DNA of 64,000 nt from Collinsella aerofaciens (GTDB lineage Bacteria > Actinomycetota > Coriobacteriia > Coriobacteriales > Coriobacteriaceae). The translations under genes were made by a program, and so were the position numbers. Position 1 is the stretch's first letter; each line of letters starts with the position of its first letter. Shown in pieces: positions 38,351-46,389 of this stretch. The notes beneath the pieces were generated by a model. The model was not told the DNA's origin, ran no database searches, and saw nothing but the letters and a program-made list of their open reading frames with translations. The DNA is taken from the NCBI GenBank assembly GCA_021639365.1, contig JAJXHK010000008.1, forward strand, positions 1 through 64,000. Reading direction: 5' to 3'.

Positions 38351-39484
38351 TTACAGGTACTTGCGCCAATCGTCCTCGTCCTCATCATCCTCGGTAGCAG
38401 CCTGGGCCTGCTCGGCGGCGCGAGCTGCCGCAGCGCGAGCGGCAACCTGGGCATAGGACTCCTCGTTGCGCTCGGGGAAGTTTGCCAGCACGTGCTCGAA
38501 CTTGGCAAAATCCTCATCCCAGCGCGTAGAAGGCACGGCAAAGAAGACCTGCTTGACCTTAAAGTCGCCCGACGCGAGCTCCTTGCGGAAGAGCTCGGCC
38601 ACGGCCTCGGCGTCAAAGCCGTTGTTGTCGCAGCCCCATGCGCCCAGCACGAGCTTCTCGCGACCCAACTCGTCGCAGATAGCGAGAACAAAGCGGATGC
38701 GGTCGCGCAGGGCATCCAACAGAGCATCGTCGCTCACGCGATACTCCTGGCGGGCGCGCTTAACGTTGGGCGCAGCGGCCACGATCACGTCGGCGTATGC
38801 ATGCACGCGGTTGCGGTCGAAGCGCACCGCAGGCACCACTAGAGCGCGGTTACGATAGAGCTCGCAGTTGATGTTGCGGCGACGGTTCTCGCCGTACCAC
38901 TTACGCTGCTTATCGAGAACGTTGTACAGAAACGAATCGGCGCACAGCGTGGCCTCCTGGCCCAGATAACCCTGAATATAGCCACCGCCCGGGTTGGTGA
39001 ACGAGGCAAAGGCGAGCACGGCCATGTCGCAGAACTGCGCATAGCCACGACCGTTGTCCAGGATGGCCTGCGTGGCGGAGGCATCGAGCACGGTGACCTC
39101 GGGCAGAACCGGAGCGGGCTCCTCAGCAGGCGCGGACTCAGCTTCAGCGATTTCCTCGGCAGACTCCTCGACGGGCTCAGGCGCTGCCTCGGTCTCGGGC
39201 GCCGCCTCGGTCTCGGCAGCCTCCGCGCCCTCGACGTCCTCGGCAACCTGTTCTTCGGCGGCCACAGCACTCTGAACCTTGGCCTTCATCGCCGCGACAA
39301 AGCCGGCAGGCATACCGTCAAACTCGCGAACACCGGCAAGCGAACGCTCGATATCCTTGGCGCACGCTTCGGACACAGTTGCCACGTGACGCTCGGCGGC
39401 CTTGGCACGGGCCTCGCGCTTGGGATTGGGCTGACCCGCGCGATTAGACCTGCGGTTACGGTTCCTGTTGTCGACGTCTGCCAT
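38351..39484 (-). CDS. TIGR02452/DUF2263 PARG-like macrodomain protein
   Basis: A 377-residue protein. Residues about 1-30 are basic, about 75-125 are a low-complexity Glu/Ala/Pro stretch, and about 130-345 form the microbial poly(ADP-ribose) glycohydrolase-like macrodomain: VLAFASFTNPGGGYIQGYLGQ is followed by EATLCADSFLYNVL. The canonical GGG-X6-8-QEE signature here reads QEA, with Ala in place of the second glutamate. The tail is Ala/Asp/Glu-rich. By family it would act on ADP-ribose attached to proteins or nucleotides; with the altered site, activity is uncertain. It is monocistronic with its own terminator. Confidence 0.82.
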   Translation of the reverse strand: MADVDNRNRNRRSNRAGQPNPKREARAKAAERHVATVSEACAKDIERSLAGVREFDGMPAGFVAAMKAKVQSAVAAEEQVAEDVEGAEAAETEAAPETEAAPEPVEESAEEIAEAESAPAEEPAPVLPEVTVLDASATQAILDNGRGYAQFCDMAVLAFASFTNPGGGYIQGYLGQEATLCADSFLYNVLDKQRKWYGENRRRNINCELYRNRALVVPAVRFDRNRVHAYADVIVAAAPNVKRARQEYRVSDDALLDALRDRIRFVLAICDELGREKLVLGAWGCDNNGFDAEAVAELFRKELASGDFKVKQVFFAVPSTRWDEDFAKFEHVLANFPERNEESYAQVAARAAAARAAEQAQAATEDDEDEDDWRKYL

Positions 39485-39553
39485 AAGTGGTCACCTTTCT
39501 CGGTCGCTGCCGCTATCGGCTTTTTCCATCCATGATACCCCGCCGCATACAAA

Positions 39554-39579
39554 AAAGACGGCCCCGAAGGACCGCCTTT
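39554..39579 (-). terminator. terminator of the Bax inhibitor-1 gene
   Basis: AAAGACGGCCCC and GGACCGCCTTT form an imperfect stem; the minus side is followed by at least three T. Confidence 0.65.
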
Positions 39580-39622
39580 CGCATCGATTTACACGCACGG
39601 CAAGCACCGCCGCAATTCGCCA

Positions 39623-40318
39623 CTAGTCGCGACGGCCAAGGATGTTCAGGATGCGCAGGAACACGTTGATAATGTCCACGAACAGATTGGACGCCATGAG
39701 CACGGCGTTGGGCAGTGTAGGCGGCACTGTCGTGGCAACATAGGTGTCGTAGCCAATAAAGCCGGCGAACACCACGATCACGATCAGGTCGGTGATGGTC
39801 TGCGAGACGCCCATGAACATCAGCACGATCTCAACCAGAATAGTGGCGAGCAGAATGCCAAAACCGATGCCATATACGCGCTGGAAAAACTTGGGGAACG
39901 TCACGCCCAAGGCGCCAAAGACAAAGGTGATGGCGGCCGTGGCGATAAAGGCAGTGTTGATGGTGGGCAGGTCGTAGTTGGCAAGGCCAAACGACGCGGT
40001 CAGGCCAAAGGTACTCGCAAAGATTACGTAGCCCACAAGGGACAGGCCCACGGACTGTTTGCTGGCAGCAGCCGACATCATAACCATGCCGACGATGGTC
40101 AAAATAAACGAGCCAAAGACCAGCGGCAAGGCGGCGCCGCTCATCATCATGCGCGCAAACGACATGGTGCTCGTAAAGTAGGCGCCGGCGCCCATGGCGC
40201 AAAAGCCCAAGAAGATCAGGGCAGACATGGTGAGATTGTACGCGCGCGGCGACATCTCCTTGGCGCGGCTTGCGCCGCTCTCGACGGGGCCGTTCTGATA
40301 GCCCTGGATATCGTTCAT
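39623..40318 (-). CDS. Bax inhibitor-1 / YccA family membrane protein
   Basis: A 231-residue integral membrane protein with seven hydrophobic segments after a short polar N-terminus (residues 1 to about 28). The family includes E. coli YbhL and YccA and B. subtilis YetJ, a pH-sensitive calcium leak channel. The conserved aspartate near the end of the sixth segment region appears in VVFAGFIGYDTYVATT. AAAGGACG precedes the ATG. It is monocistronic; nothing next to it suggests a specific role. Confidence 0.87.
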   Translation of the reverse strand: MNDIQGYQNGPVESGASRAKEMSPRAYNLTMSALIFLGFCAMGAGAYFTSTMSFARMMMSGAALPLVFGSFILTIVGMVMMSAAASKQSVGLSLVGYVIFASTFGLTASFGLANYDLPTINTAFIATAAITFVFGALGVTFPKFFQRVYGIGFGILLATILVEIVLMFMGVSQTITDLIVIVVFAGFIGYDTYVATTVPPTLPNAVLMASNLFVDIINVFLRILNILGRRD

Positions 40319-40402
40319 AGGTTCGTCCTTTCAAAAAGCGCCACAAATAACGGCGCAGTAGCTGACAAGATTCCTGTCATTGTACCCGAACGCCGTGCGT
40401 CC

Positions 40403-40741
40403 TTACCTACGGCGCTCGCCCTCAAGCGTACGGTCGAATGCCCACACCCACCAACGCATCAGGTGGGCCTGCGAGCCATCTGGTCGTTCGCGCGTCTGGT
40501 CCTCCAGATACAACTCGGTCGCGTGCCCGCCAAAACGCACCTTATATGTTGCCGTACGGATGCCGTGAACCGTCAGGCCAAACCCAGCGGTCGAGACAAT
40601 CTCGTCAATCGTAAAGCAACGACCGTCGACCCAGCAGACGGTGACCGGCACGACCTGTCCGCCCGCGAGGATGCGAGCCACGACGTCCACATACTGCTTG
40701 TGCACGCGCCGAGTTTTGCCATCTGTCTGTCGATATTCCAT
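40403..40741 (-). CDS. uncharacterised small protein
   Basis: A 112-residue protein I do not recognise. It begins MEYRQTDGKTRRVHKQYVDVV, is basic at both ends, and has the beta-rich middle VVPVTVCWVDGRCFTIDEIV followed by YKVRFGGHATELYLED. It contains no signal or membrane segment. The longest frame starts further upstream at 40918, but AGGAG is two bases from the ATG at 40741 and the extra part looks non-coding. Spacing of that ribosome site is short, so the start is uncertain. Confidence 0.6.
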   Translation of the reverse strand: MEYRQTDGKTRRVHKQYVDVVARILAGGQVVPVTVCWVDGRCFTIDEIVSTAGFGLTVHGIRTATYKVRFGGHATELYLEDQTRERPDGSQAHLMRWWVWAFDRTLEGERRR

Positions 40742-40990
40742 GTCTCCTATTATCGAACGCATGTTTGCATGTTGTAAAGCGAACAGACTGTGGTTTTGGA
40801 GTGTCGGAGCGAACGCGCGTGTCCGCATGGCGTGATAGCAAAAAGAACACCCACGGTCAACAGGGCTAATATTCAATTTTAGTGCCAAAAAATTACTTCT
40901 CCCATCAGAACTCGGCAAAGAAACCCGTAGGAGGTGATACGATTTATCATGTTTTTGTAACGTGTCTGCAAACTTCGAGAAAGCCCATAT

Positions 40991-42040
40991 ATGGACGTAA
41001 CGTTCTCAACCTTCCTCGGCCAAATTGTGTCGAACCCAGTCCTTGCCGTCACCGTGATCCTCGCGTTGGGCGCCATCTTCGTCAATGGATGGACCGACGC
41101 GCCCAACGCCATCGCGACCTGCGTCACTACGCGTTGCATGCCCGCCCGCGCCGCCATTCTCATGAGCGCCGCATTCAACTTCCTCGGCGTGCTCATCATG
41201 ACGCACTTTAATGCGAGCGTCGCCAACACCATCTCACATATCGTCGATTTTGGCGGAAACAGCACCATGGCGCTCGCCTGCCTGTGCGCGGCGTTGTTCT
41301 CCATCGTCGTCTACGGCGCCACAGCGTCGCGTTTTGGCATCCCCACCTCGCAAAGCCACAGCCTTATCGCCGGCCTGACCGGTGCCGCTATCGCCCTCGG
41401 CGGCGCGAGCAGCGTCAACGTCCACGAGTGGATGAAGGTCATCTACGGCCTGGCGCTCTCCATCGGCCTGGGCTTTGTCATGGGCTGGGTCCTGTGCAAA
41501 CTCGTCTCGATTCTTTTCGCCGCCGCCAACAGGCGACGTGCCAATGTCTTCTTTAAATACGCTCAGATCGCGAGCGCTGCGGCCATGAGCTTTATGCACG
41601 GCGCGCAGGATGGACAGAAGTTCATCGGCGTGCTCTTTTTAGGCGTGGCCTTCGCAAACGGCCAGACCAGCGTCGGCGATGCCGGCATCCCCATCTGGAT
41701 TATGCTGCTGTGCTCGGCCACCATGGGTATCGGCACCAGCGTGGGCGGTGAGCGCATCATCAAGTCCGTCGGCCAGAGCATGGTTAAGCTCGAGAAGTAT
41801 CAGGGCTTCTCCGCCGACCTCGCGGGCGCCGCGAACCTGCTGCTTGCCACCCTTACCGGCATCCCCGTGTCCTCCACACACATCAAGACCTGCGCCATCA
41901 TGGGCGTCGGTGCCGTCAAGCGCCTCTCGGCCATCAACTTCGGCGTCGTCAAGGACATGATGTTCACCTGGTTCTTCACCTTCCCCGCCTGCGGACTCAT
42001 CAGCTTTGTCATGGCCAAGCTGTTCATGATGTTCCTCTAG
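40991..42040 (+). CDS. pit: inorganic phosphate transporter, PiT family
   Basis: A 349-residue low-affinity phosphate permease with about nine or ten membrane segments. The two inverted PiT signature regions are visible: FVNGWTDAPNAIATCVTTR in the N-terminal half and SFMHGAQDGQKFIGVLFLG in the C-terminal half, plus GIPTSQSHSLIAGLTGAA and GIPVSSTHIKTCAIMG. The next gene encodes its usual DUF47 partner. The ribosome site before ATG (GAGAAAG) is moderate; an AGGAGGT about 55 bases upstream precedes a three-codon ORF. Confidence 0.92.
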   Translation: MDVTFSTFLGQIVSNPVLAVTVILALGAIFVNGWTDAPNAIATCVTTRCMPARAAILMSAAFNFLGVLIMTHFNASVANTISHIVDFGGNSTMALACLCAALFSIVVYGATASRFGIPTSQSHSLIAGLTGAAIALGGASSVNVHEWMKVIYGLALSIGLGFVMGWVLCKLVSILFAAANRRRANVFFKYAQIASAAAMSFMHGAQDGQKFIGVLFLGVAFANGQTSVGDAGIPIWIMLLCSATMGIGTSVGGERIIKSVGQSMVKLEKYQGFSADLAGAANLLLATLTGIPVSSTHIKTCAIMGVGAVKRLSAINFGVVKDMMFTWFFTFPACGLISFVMAKLFMMFL

Positions 42041-42106
42041 TCAAACCGAACGTCCATCTGGACCGCATTACCTCGCCCACCCGTCTTCGCCTCGAAAGGA
42101 CCACTC

Positions 42107-42730
42107 ATGGCAAAGAAACCCGATTCGTTCTACTTTGACAACTACGTCGCCTGCGCCGACCTCGCCGTCCAGGCCGCAGAGTTGCTCATCAAGATTTTTG
42201 AGAACTTTGATCCCGCGCAGATCCACGACATGCTCGAGGAGATGCATGCGATTGAGCATGCGGCAGACAAGAAGCACCACGAGCTCGAAGACGCCCTGCT
42301 CACCGCCTTTATCACCCCGCTCGAGCGCGAGGATCTGGATCTGATGAGCTGCGCGCTCGACACCGTGCTCGACCGTATTGAGGGCGTCGTGCAGCGCGTC
42401 TACTTCACCAACATTCAGAGCATCCATCCCGACGCCATCGTCATCGCCCACAAGGTGACTGACGCCTGCCGCGCCATGAAAGACCTGATGGTCGAGCTTC
42501 CCAACTACCGCAAGTCCAAAACGCTGCGCGAGCTGGTCATCCAGATCAACACCATCGAGTCCGAGGCCGACGAGCTCTACATCAACGCCATGCGCAACCT
42601 GCACGTTAACGGCAAGGATCCGCTCGAGGTCATCGCTTGGCGTGACGTCTACGCCTTCCTGGAGTACTGCGCCGACTGCTGCGAGAATGTGGCCGATGTC
42701 GTGGATTCGATTGTCATGAAGAACAGTTAA
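42107..42730 (+). CDS. DUF47 family (PhoU-like) protein, Pit accessory
   Basis: A 207-residue all-helical protein of the DUF47/TIGR00153 family, distantly related to PhoU. It has the usual AVQAAELLIKIFENF, EHAADKKHHEL and DREDL-type helix LLTAFITPLEREDLDLM. DUF47 genes pair with PiT transporters and are thought to regulate them or couple them to metal-phosphate uptake. It lies 66 bases after pit, with GAAAGGA seven bases before the ATG, so the two form an operon. Confidence 0.88.
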   Translation: MAKKPDSFYFDNYVACADLAVQAAELLIKIFENFDPAQIHDMLEEMHAIEHAADKKHHELEDALLTAFITPLEREDLDLMSCALDTVLDRIEGVVQRVYFTNIQSIHPDAIVIAHKVTDACRAMKDLMVELPNYRKSKTLRELVIQINTIESEADELYINAMRNLHVNGKDPLEVIAWRDVYAFLEYCADCCENVADVVDSIVMKNS

Positions 42731-42735
42731 TTGGG

Positions 42736-42843
42736 GGTACGTGTCCCGGCGGCGAAGGGCCGGCCACGGTTTGCTTTCTCACTCCGGCTGCTTTGCAGAG
42801 TCGTTCGAAAGTAAACCGTGGCCGGCCCTTCGCCTTACGTACC
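42736..42843. repeat. long inverted repeat downstream of the pit operon
   Basis: Arms 42751-42778 and 42807-42834 (28 bases, one mismatch, core GGCCGGCCACGGTTT) are flanked by a further inverted pair, GGTACGT (42736-42742) and ACGTACC (42837-42843). The interior is 28 bases. It begins six bases past the DUF47 stop. Bases 42844-43013 are T- and G-rich, with TTTGGCTGA at 42856, 42885 and 42939, and hold the next promoter. Confidence 0.8.
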
Positions 42844-43013
42844 ACCATTGGGAACTTTGGCTGATAGATTTAGCGCGATGGGGGTTTGGCTGAAGGGACC
42901 TTTGGTATCCGTTCGGACACTTTGGCCCTTGATGAGCGTTTGGCTGATTGCTGCTTTGGGTACTCTTTGGGTTACTTTTGGTTTGTTTGATTTTTAATTT
43001 TAGGAGGACTTGT

Positions 43014-43544
43014 ATGTCTTATTTGGATCTGGCTCGGGGTCGGTATTCTTGTCGCGAGTTTGAGGATCGTTCTGTTGAGCAGGCTGTGGTGGATGCCATT
43101 GTTGAGGCTGGGCGTATTGCTCCTTCTGCTTGTAATAACCATCCAACCCGTGTGATGGTGTTGGATACGCCTGAGCTTCTGGAGAAGGCTGCTGCTTGTC
43201 AGCCTCGGTTTGCTCGTGATGGGTCTATCTTTGGGGCCCCGCTTGTCTTCCTTATTTGCAGCGTTACCGATGATGCTTGGGTGCGCCCGTACGATCAGAT
43301 GAATTCCAGCGAAATCGATACGTCCATCGTGTGCGATCAGATGATGATGGAGGCCACCGAGCAGGGCCTGGGAACGTGTTGGGTATGCCATTTTAAGCCC
43401 GAGGTGGCACAGGAGCAGTTCAACCTGCCCGAGGGCGTCTATCCCTATCACATGCTCGTCTGCGGATATCCTGCCGACCACATCGCCGATTCCGAGCATC
43501 GCGAGGCCCGTACCATTCCCCTCTCCGACTTCCTCCTCAAGTAG
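43014..43544 (+). CDS. nitroreductase family protein
   Basis: A 176-residue FMN-binding nitroreductase-fold enzyme. YLDLARGRYSCREFEDRSV at the N-terminus is the usual R-S-x-R-x-F flavin-phosphate site, APSACNNHPTRVMVLD follows, and EATEQGLGTCWVCHF is the C-terminal flavin-contact segment. It would reduce nitro or quinone compounds with NAD(P)H. AGGAGG lies six bases before the ATG at 43014. The first 240 bases use many T-ending codons while the rest uses C- and G-ending ones, a sharp change within one gene. It is monocistronic, with a strong terminator. Confidence 0.85.
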   Translation: MSYLDLARGRYSCREFEDRSVEQAVVDAIVEAGRIAPSACNNHPTRVMVLDTPELLEKAAACQPRFARDGSIFGAPLVFLICSVTDDAWVRPYDQMNSSEIDTSIVCDQMMMEATEQGLGTCWVCHFKPEVAQEQFNLPEGVYPYHMLVCGYPADHIADSEHREARTIPLSDFLLK

Positions 43545-43591
43545 ATTTTGGGACATGCCCTAAAACCTATCCTTGACCGCTCACCGGTTCG

Positions 43592-43629
43592 CCGAGTTCT
43601 GCGCCACTATGTGCAGGGCTCGGTTTTTT
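43592..43629 (+). terminator. nitroreductase gene terminator
   Basis: CCGAGTTCTGC (43592-43602) and GCAGGGCTCGG (43613-43623) pair with three central mismatches and are followed by six T. Confidence 0.8.
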
Positions 43630-43657
43630 ATGTTGCGCGCCCCGGTACAGTCATAAA

Positions 43658-43684
43658 AAAGGACCCGCAAGCTGCGGGTCCTTT
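43658..43684 (-). terminator. divIVA terminator
   Basis: AAAGGACCCGCA and TGCGGGTCCTTT form a perfect 12-base stem with a three-base loop; the minus side is followed by a T-run (43655-43660). Confidence 0.9.
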
Positions 43685-43710
43685 CTAGGCACTAAATTGT
43701 AGGCCGAATG

Positions 43711-44385
43711 TTAGTCCAGGTCGTCGGCAGCGAAGTTGTCGATCGGGGCGAAGGGATCGGCCACGGGGACAACCGGGTCAGCGACGGGCAGCGGCTCGGC
43801 GGGAACAGTCACCGCAGGAGAAGCGGCAGAACCGACCGGCGTGGAGGCCATGAGGTCGGCCGGGAAGGAGTTCTGGGCATCGTCCATGAAGTGCTGGATG
43901 AGCTTGAGATACTCGGCTTTGAACTCCTCACGAGAAGCCTTGAGACGATCGATCTCCTCGAGCTCAGCCTGCTTTTCGGTCAGAGCCTGGCGGATAACCT
44001 CGCGGGCCTTGGCGTCAGCCTCGTTGCGAATACGCTCAGCGTTCTCATTGGCATCGTTGACGATGGTCTCAGCGGTCTGCTGGGCAGCGATCAGGGCAGC
44101 GGAAATCTGGCGCTCCTGAGCGGAGAAGTCAGGGGCGGGAGCAGCCACGGGGGCGGCAGGAACGGCCTGGGCGGGGGCATCCTGAGCCTGGGCAAGCTGA
44201 GCCTGCGCATCGGCAAGCTGCTGCTCGGTAGCAGTCAGACGACCCTTAAGGTCGACGATCTTAGCGAGCATAGCGTCAACCTCAGAGGACAGCGTCTCCA
44301 AGAAGACGTCGACCTCGGCAGGATCGTAGCCACGCTTGGCCTCAGAGAAAGTCTGAGCCTGGATGTCTGCAGGGGTAATAGCCAT
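43711..44385 (-). CDS. divIVA: DivIVA-domain cell-division/polarity protein
   Basis: A 224-residue coiled-coil protein. The N-terminal DivIVA membrane-binding domain is visible as ITPADIQAQTFSEAKRGYDPAEVDVFLE (3-30). A coiled coil runs from about 34 to 70, then an Ala/Pro/Gln-rich linker, a second coiled coil (about 95-170) and a Pro/Val/Asp-rich tail. In actinobacteria such proteins mark curved membrane at poles and septa and direct wall growth. It is last in the yggS-sepF-yggT-divIVA series, the usual order downstream of ftsZ in Gram-positives. Confidence 0.9.
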   Translation of the reverse strand: MAITPADIQAQTFSEAKRGYDPAEVDVFLETLSSEVDAMLAKIVDLKGRLTATEQQLADAQAQLAQAQDAPAQAVPAAPVAAPAPDFSAQERQISAALIAAQQTAETIVNDANENAERIRNEADAKAREVIRQALTEKQAELEEIDRLKASREEFKAEYLKLIQHFMDDAQNSFPADLMASTPVGSAASPAVTVPAEPLPVADPVVPVADPFAPIDNFAADDLD

Positions 44386-44446
44386 AACAAGTCTCCTTTT
44401 TCATCGCCTCGGCGCTACACGCCCGACGTAAGTTACTAAGTCAGTT

Positions 44447-44728
44447 CTACACGAGTATACCTATAAGAAGCTGCAGAACCAGCCTCTGCACCAACTGCAA
44501 CGCAATAATCGCAACGACCGGCGAAAAATCGATACCGCCCATCGGCGGGATGAAACGACGGAACAGGTTGAGCCACGGACCGCACACGCTATCAAGCACC
44601 GCGGCAATATCCTGAAGCAAACCACCCTGCTTCATGGGAATCCACGTCATAAAGCAGTAGACGACAATGAGCGTGGAATAGAAGTTGAACAGCGTGTTGA
44701 CCAGCTGGACGATAGTGTAGATGTTGAT
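44447..44728 (-). CDS. yggT: YggT family membrane protein, apparent ATC start
   Basis: A 93-residue protein with two hydrophobic regions: NIYTIVQLVNTLFNFYST and LIVVYCFMTWIP at the start, and PVVAIIALQLVQRLVLQLLIGILV at the end, with the family stretch GPWLNLFRRFIPPMGGIDFSP between. The frame is the same as sepF and is closed by the sepF stop 21 bases upstream, so initiation must lie after it. No ATG, GTG or TTG occurs before codon 27. ATC at 44728 has GAGGAG six bases upstream, ideal spacing. Starting at the first ATG would delete the first helix. Role: membrane partner in division or wall assembly, mechanism unknown. Confidence 0.75.
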   Translation of the reverse strand: MNIYTIVQLVNTLFNFYSTLIVVYCFMTWIPMKQGGLLQDIAAVLDSVCGPWLNLFRRFIPPMGGIDFSPVVAIIALQLVQRLVLQLLIGILV

Positions 44729-44749
44729 GGGAATCTCCTCGTCTTGTCT

Positions 44750-45472
44750 TTACTTAAGGTAGCCGTCCGCACGAAGCTTCTTGAGATCGGAATCTTTGAC
44801 CTCGCAACCGGCGGGCAGCACCATGAACACGCGGTCGCCCACCTCCTTGACCGTGGCACCCAGACCGCAGGCAAAGCCGTAAGAGAAGTCCAAGACGCGC
44901 TTGGCAACTTCGGTGCGTACGCCCACAAAAATCAGTGCGACAGGCTGCTTGGTGCGAACGCGGCGCACCACAGTCTCCACGTCGTCATAGCTCTCGGGGC
45001 GCAGGACATAGGCCGGCAGCTGCGGCGTGGCGTTGATGATATTGCTCGCATAGGCCGAGGCATCGCTCGGTGCAGGCGCGGGTGCAGCGGCGGCACGGGC
45101 GCGGGTGTTCTCGGCGTAGCTCGACGGCGTGTCATAGGCACCAGGACGATAACCGCTCGCAACACTGTCCTGCGAGCGCGAAGGCGGGTTATACGTCGTG
45201 GCATGGCGGGAGTCATCGCCGACCAGCTGACCGGAGCGCGTATACACGGCAACCGACTCAGCTTCACCGCGGCGCGTCTGACCAAGCAGGCCGTTGCTCG
45301 GCTCGTCTTGGGTGTAGAAGCCCTCGCCCGAAGCACCGCTGTAGCCGTTGCCCTGATAACTATCGTCATAGCCGTCATCGTAGCCGTAGTCGTCGTCCTG
45401 GCCATAACCCTGGTCGTAACCCTGCTGGCCGCCCAGGTGCATCTTATTTTTAATCTCGTCAAGGAAGCCCAT
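44750..45472 (-). CDS. sepF: cell division protein SepF
   Basis: A 240-residue FtsZ-anchoring protein. MGFLDEIKNKMHLGG is the N-terminal membrane-binding amphipathic helix. Residues about 16-150 are a long disordered Gly/Tyr/Asp- and Ser/Ala/Pro-rich linker. The C-terminal SepF domain (about 153-230) shows VLRPESYDDVETVVRRVRTKQPVALIF, then RVLDFSYGFACGLGATVKEVGDRVFMVLP. In actinobacteria lacking FtsA and ZipA, SepF is the main tether of FtsZ to the membrane, and ftsA is indeed absent here. The ATG at 45472 follows GAGAGGAC. The stop is followed at once by yggT. Confidence 0.92.
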   Translation of the reverse strand: MGFLDEIKNKMHLGGQQGYDQGYGQDDDYGYDDGYDDSYQGNGYSGASGEGFYTQDEPSNGLLGQTRRGEAESVAVYTRSGQLVGDDSRHATTYNPPSRSQDSVASGYRPGAYDTPSSYAENTRARAAAAPAPAPSDASAYASNIINATPQLPAYVLRPESYDDVETVVRRVRTKQPVALIFVGVRTEVAKRVLDFSYGFACGLGATVKEVGDRVFMVLPAGCEVKDSDLKKLRADGYLK

Positions 45473-45532
45473 GGTTGTGTCCTCTCGCGGTTTAGTGCAG
45501 GCGCCCCGATAATCAGTGCGCACTTCAGAGCC

Positions 45533-46270
45533 TTATTTTACTGCAAACTCCGGGCTAAATACTACCCTGCCCAGGCGAACGAGCGTAGAGCCCTCCTCAA
45601 GGGCAGGCTCAAAGTCCTCGCTCATGCCGCAGGAAAGCTCAGGCAGGTTCAAATCGGGATGCGCCGCCTCCAGCTCATCCCTCAGCTCACGAAGCCCCGC
45701 AAAGGTGCGGCGTGCCACATCCTTATTCCCCCGGGGCGCCATAGTCATAAGCCCCTGCACGCAAATTCCCTCAAGTTCCGCAAGCTCACCCGCGGCGGCG
45801 CGAATCTCATCGGGCGAAAAGCCTCCCTTCGACTCCTCACCACTCACATTGACCTCAATGAGCACACGCTGGGGGCCGGCGAGCTCACCTGCCTCAATCT
45901 TGCGGACAGCACGGCTCGAGATCGCCTGCGCCAGATGCAGCGAACCCACCGAGTGAATCAGCTCGGCTGAGCCCAGCACCGCATTGATCTTATTGGTCTG
46001 CAGGTTGCCGATCATATCGAAGCGCACCTCGGGCAGCTCCGGATGCTCCGTCAGACCCGTGAGCTTGCGAACCAGCTCCTGCGGGCGGTTCTCGGCAAAA
46101 TGGCGATACCCCGCCTGGATGGCGGCAACGGTCTCATCGACACCAACGGTCTTGGACACGGCAATGAGGCTCGCGGCGTTGTGGGGACGGCCTGCGCGAT
46201 CGAGCGCCGCATAAAAACGTTCCAGAATCTGCTCGCGGCGAGCGCGCATCAAGTCCAAATAGTTATCCAT
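45533..46270 (-). CDS. yggS: YggS/PLPBP family PLP homeostasis protein
   Basis: A 245-residue single-domain alanine-racemase-fold protein that binds pyridoxal phosphate without known catalysis and balances vitamin B6 pools. The PLP lysine is in LIAVSKTVG (about 36-44); other family stretches are HFAENRPQEL, FDMIGNLQTNKI, VLIEVNVSGEESKGGF and LSCGMSEDFEPAL. I start at 46270, preceded by GGAGGCGATT. It heads the yggS-sepF-yggT-divIVA series, 60 bases before sepF. Confidence 0.92.
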   Translation of the reverse strand: MDNYLDLMRARREQILERFYAALDRAGRPHNAASLIAVSKTVGVDETVAAIQAGYRHFAENRPQELVRKLTGLTEHPELPEVRFDMIGNLQTNKINAVLGSAELIHSVGSLHLAQAISSRAVRKIEAGELAGPQRVLIEVNVSGEESKGGFSPDEIRAAAGELAELEGICVQGLMTMAPRGNKDVARRTFAGLRELRDELEAAHPDLNLPELSCGMSEDFEPALEEGSTLVRLGRVVFSPEFAVK

Positions 46271-46320
46271 TGCTAATCGCCTCCGCTGACAGCCAAACAA
46301 GTAGTCCCATGCTAACGCAA

Positions 46321-46352
46321 GAGCGCGGCCCCGCATGTGCAAGGCCGCGCTC
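46321..46352 (-). terminator. terminator after phoU
   Basis: GAGCGCGGCC (46321-46330) and GGCCGCGCTC (46343-46352) pair perfectly; the minus strand continues TTGCG, a weak T-run. It separates the pst-phoU operon from yggS. Confidence 0.65.
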
Positions 46353-46389
46353 ACTTAGGTATTTACAATCTTTCGACGAACGGGGTTAC

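Noticed and set aside
40927..40966. Three-codon ORF with AGGAGGT upstream of pit as a leader peptide
   Set aside because: Spacing to the ATG is about 13 bases and no alternative hairpins follow; it is more likely part of the promoter or leader.
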